Of a DNA stretch of 64,000 bases, positions 62,124 to 64,000 are shown piece after piece. Made by a program: the position numbers and the translations under genes. Every line of letters begins with the position of its first letter. Positions within the stretch are counted from its first letter, which is position 1. Origin of the DNA: Bacteroidales bacterium (GTDB lineage Bacteria > Bacteroidota > Bacteroidia > Bacteroidales > UBA932); the NCBI GenBank assembly GCA_011620605.1, contig WOYW01000016.1:372001-436000 (forward strand), written 5' to 3'. The notes below the pieces were generated by a model, which saw nothing but the letters and a program-made list of their open reading frames with translations, searched no databases and was not told the origin of the DNA.

Positions 62124-63344
62124 TTAAACAATATTCCCAACACAAACCGCCCCGAATTCTTTTTCCAGAACGGCCCGGCTGTCGGGGTGGGCAGCAACAA
62201 GCAGGCCCCCGCTGGTCTGGGGATCACAGAGCCGGAGTTTCACCGGGTCGGGCAATTTGGCGCCTTCCGGGATCTTTGCAGTCACAGGTTTTTGAGCAGT
62301 GTCCGGCAGCGTTCCTCCTTCCGGAATTCCCACGATCACGGTATTGTCCGCAGCCGAAAATGACAAGCGGTGCCCGTAGCTGTCAAAATTCCGGTACGTG
62401 CCTCCAGGAATGCAATCTTGGGCAATGTATTTTTCAATCCCGGGTATCAGCGGTACGTCATCAATCCGGATCCGGGCGGTATAGCCGGACCCGTCCACCA
62501 TTTCCAGGCAGTGACCCAACATACCGAACCCGGTTACATCTGTCATGGCATGGACTTCTGTCCATGCGGCAAGACGAACTCCTTCTGTATTCAATCGTGT
62601 CATCAGTTTCAGGGCCAGGTCAATGTGTTCTTTTTCTGCCAGGCCTTTTTTAACAGCAGTTCCTACAATCCCAATTCCAAGGGGCTTGGTAAGAAACAAC
62701 AGGTCTCCCTTATGAATGGTATTGTTCTTTTTTATTAGTGCGGTATCTATGATCCCCGTAACGGCCAGGCCAAAAACGGGCTCCGAAATGCTGATGCTAT
62801 GTCCCCCGGCAAGTGGGATTCCCGCTGCCGTGCATACGGCACGGGCGCCTTCCAATACTTTTCCGGCCACCGAAGCCGACAATCTGTCCAGAGGCCATCC
62901 CAATATGGCAATTGCCATCAAGGGATTTCCTCCCATCGCATATACGTCAGACAGGGCATTTGTGGCAGCTATACGGCCAAAATCGTACGGATCGTCCACA
63001 ATAGGAGTAAAAAAATCAGTGGTACTGATGACCGCTTTTCCTCCGCCAATATCGTAAACGGCGGCATCATCGCTGGATTCGTTTCCCACCAGCAGTTGCG
63101 GGAACTCAATGGCACCGTTGCTCCGGTCCACCATTGCGACACGTTGGTCATCTGTGCTTGTATTCAGGCCCGCCACACCGGGGCGCTGGTTACTATTCCC
63201 GGTATGCCGTTTCCTGGTGCCGGGGCCCTGCGTCCGTTCATAGGCGGACAGGCTTTCCTGAATGATGTTTCGGAGTTCGGCAGGAGAGATCTTGCACCCG
63301 CATCCGGCACCGGGGCTAAATTGAGTTAAACGTATGGAGTCCAT
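62124..63344 (-). CDS. selD: Selenide, water dikinase (selenophosphate synthetase)
   Basis: SelD makes selenophosphate from selenide and ATP. The 406-residue protein starts [18 protein letters not shown] with catalytic Cys15 and Lys18; the codon is TGC, so this is the Cys form, not a selenoprotein. [40 protein letters not shown] and [12 protein letters not shown] are intact. It is about 60 residues longer than E. coli SelD because of an extra polar segment at about residues 37-72 and another near 350. Its start overlaps the mnmH end by 29 bases, so its product supplies MnmH on the same transcript. Confidence 0.93.
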   Translation of the reverse strand: MDSIRLTQFSPGAGCGCKISPAELRNIIQESLSAYERTQGPGTRKRHTGNSNQRPGVAGLNTSTDDQRVAMVDRSNGAIEFPQLLVGNESSDDAAVYDIGGGKAVISTTDFFTPIVDDPYDFGRIAATNALSDVYAMGGNPLMAIAILGWPLDRLSASVAGKVLEGARAVCTAAGIPLAGGHSISISEPVFGLAVTGIIDTALIKKNNTIHKGDLLFLTKPLGIGIVGTAVKKGLAEKEHIDLALKLMTRLNTEGVRLAAWTEVHAMTDVTGFGMLGHCLEMVDGSGYTARIRIDDVPLIPGIEKYIAQDCIPGGTYRNFDSYGHRLSFSAADNTVIVGIPEGGTLPDTAQKPVTAKIPEGAKLPDPVKLRLCDPQTSGGLLVAAHPDSRAVLEKEFGAVCVGNIV

Positions 63345-64000
63345 TATTCTTTTTTCGTGTTTCCAATTGGTATGTGTATGATTTGTCGTAATATGCCAGG
63401 CAGATCTCCAGTGCTGTTTGGATATTTCCGCTACGGCAGGCTTCGACCGCTTTTTTGCATTGATCAAAACCCAGTCTTTTTTGAATTTTTAAAATGGATG
63501 TTTCCAGCAAAGCCGGATCAAAACCGGCGTATTCTTTCATAAGGCGGTTTATCCTTTCTTCACGGGGAGTTTCCAATAAATAGAAGCGGGCCTGTTGCAT
63601 TTTTTCCCACAAGCCATCCGGAAGACTGCATTTTCCAACATTCCGGCTTTCATCTTCCACCCACACGGGCTGTGACGGATCCAATTGGGAAAAAGCCTGA
63701 AAAAGTAAGTTTTGAAAATGTTCGGTAGCAGGTTGAGACGGATTTCCCAGGTTCCCGAAAGCAGAACCTTTGTGATTTGCCAACCCTTCCAGGTCTACGA
63801 CCTGCTCTCCTGCTGCAGCCATCTCTTTCAATTTGTCAGTTTTGCCGCTTCCGGTAAGTCCCCCCAGAACGTGTACTGGATGGGGTATATTGTTAAAAAA
63901 GCCGAGGAGGTGGTTCCGGTAGCCCTTATACCCGTTTTTGAGCGTGAAACAACGGATGCCTGCCTGTTCCATCAACCAGGCAACCGATTGTGAGCGCATG
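63316..64000 (-). CDS. mnmH: tRNA 2-selenouridine synthase MnmH, C-terminal part
   Basis: MnmH (SelU) replaces sulphur by selenium in wobble uridine using selenophosphate. The last 227 residues are present and the gene runs off the right window edge, so the catalytic rhodanese cysteine lies outside. Visible are the end of the rhodanese domain ([20 protein letters not shown]), the linker GYKGYRN, and the P-loop domain with [13 protein letters not shown] and [13 protein letters not shown]. It is followed by selD with a 29-base overlap. The pair suggests selenium use for tRNA modification. Confidence 0.94.
   Translation of the reverse strand, partial: MRSQSVAWLMEQAGIRCFTLKNGYKGYRNHLLGFFNNIPHPVHVLGGLTGSGKTDKLKEMAAAGEQVVDLEGLANHKGSAFGNLGNPSQPATEHFQNLLFQAFSQLDPSQPVWVEDESRNVGKCSLPDGLWEKMQQARFYLLETPREERINRLMKEYAGFDPALLETSILKIQKRLGFDQCKKAVEACRSGNIQTALEICLAYYDKSYTYQLETRKKNNGLHTFNSI

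Noticed and set aside
62027-62653. 209-codon open frame on the plus strand near selD
   Set aside because: Most of it is antisense to selD, it has a biased composition with many Arg, Gly and Pro, and no recognisable motif.
63293-63304. Possible selenocysteine at the SelD active site
   Set aside because: The codon for residue 15 is TGC, not TGA, so the protein is the cysteine form.
1-64000. tRNA, rRNA, CRISPR or integrase genes
   Set aside because: All gaps over 50 bases were read on both strands; no cloverleaf, spacer-repeat series or recombinase motif was seen. Short or unusual RNAs could still be missed by eye.

Overview
The window reads as chromosomal DNA of a member of the Bacteroidota, probably order Bacteroidales. 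The evidence is direct: TAnnTTTG promoter boxes stand in front of most transcription units, there is a SusC/SusD/SusE glycan locus, regulators and kinases are of Bacteroidota type, and no Shine-Dalgarno-rich gene starts were needed to explain the gene starts. I found no rRNA, tRNA, CRISPR array, transposase or phage gene. Coding density is very high. Only the 48.7-49.2 kb gap exceeds 300 bases.

Layout. 1-920: the end of lgt, then smpB. 935-14972 (minus): one nearly unbroken run of eleven genes read as topA, an arginase-family protein with lost metal ligands, an Lrp-type regulator, purH, mreB, mreC, mreD, mrdA (PBP2), rodA, gcvP and a 57-residue membrane protein. It links chromosome topology, purine and one-carbon metabolism and the rod cell-wall machine. 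15066-19277 (plus): PBP1A, ddl and prmC. 19291-20762: a trpB2-type tryptophan synthase beta gene behind a classical attenuator, with a leader peptide holding three consecutive Trp codons, an antiterminator and a terminator. 20746-23003 (minus): two exported hydrolases. 23036-26047: radA facing a two-gene unit (flippase-like membrane protein and barrel-like protein). 26118-29840 (plus): adenosine kinase, DAHP synthase/chorismate mutase, and a fused AroB-AroD protein, giving the first three shikimate steps plus chorismate mutase in one operon. 29797-33655: waaA (minus) divergent from a PHP phosphoesterase, mlaE and mlaF (plus). 33645-35882 (minus): ECF sigma factor, lipoprotein, and an inner-membrane/beta-barrel hybrid protein. 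35981-38842 (plus): TPR lipoprotein and an EnvC-like activator. 38817-44576 (minus): pcm, a metallo-beta-lactamase-fold hydrolase, uvrA and a large nucleoside kinase. 44654-48704: OmpA/TPR lipoprotein, deoxynucleoside kinase and yifB.

48888-60282 is the accessory part: a polysaccharide utilisation locus (SusR-like regulator, SusC, SusD, SusE-like binding protein, clan GH-D hydrolase, GH97 alpha-glucosidase) lying between two 94 percent identical 119-bp copies of a hairpin element with 24-bp terminal inverted repeats, both in the same orientation. Its base composition is visibly more AT-rich than the genes on its left. It sits between the housekeeping genes yifB and tsaE and looks like an exchangeable cassette. 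The right end holds tsaE, a lone DUF4143-type ATPase with a palindromic upstream site, and the selenium genes selD and mnmH (cut by the window edge).

Most interesting points: the repeat-bounded glycan cassette, the AroB-AroD fusion, the trp attenuator, the sigma-factor/trans-envelope barrel unit, and a recurring promoter layout in which the -7 box is followed after four bases by ATG, predicting leaderless mRNAs.
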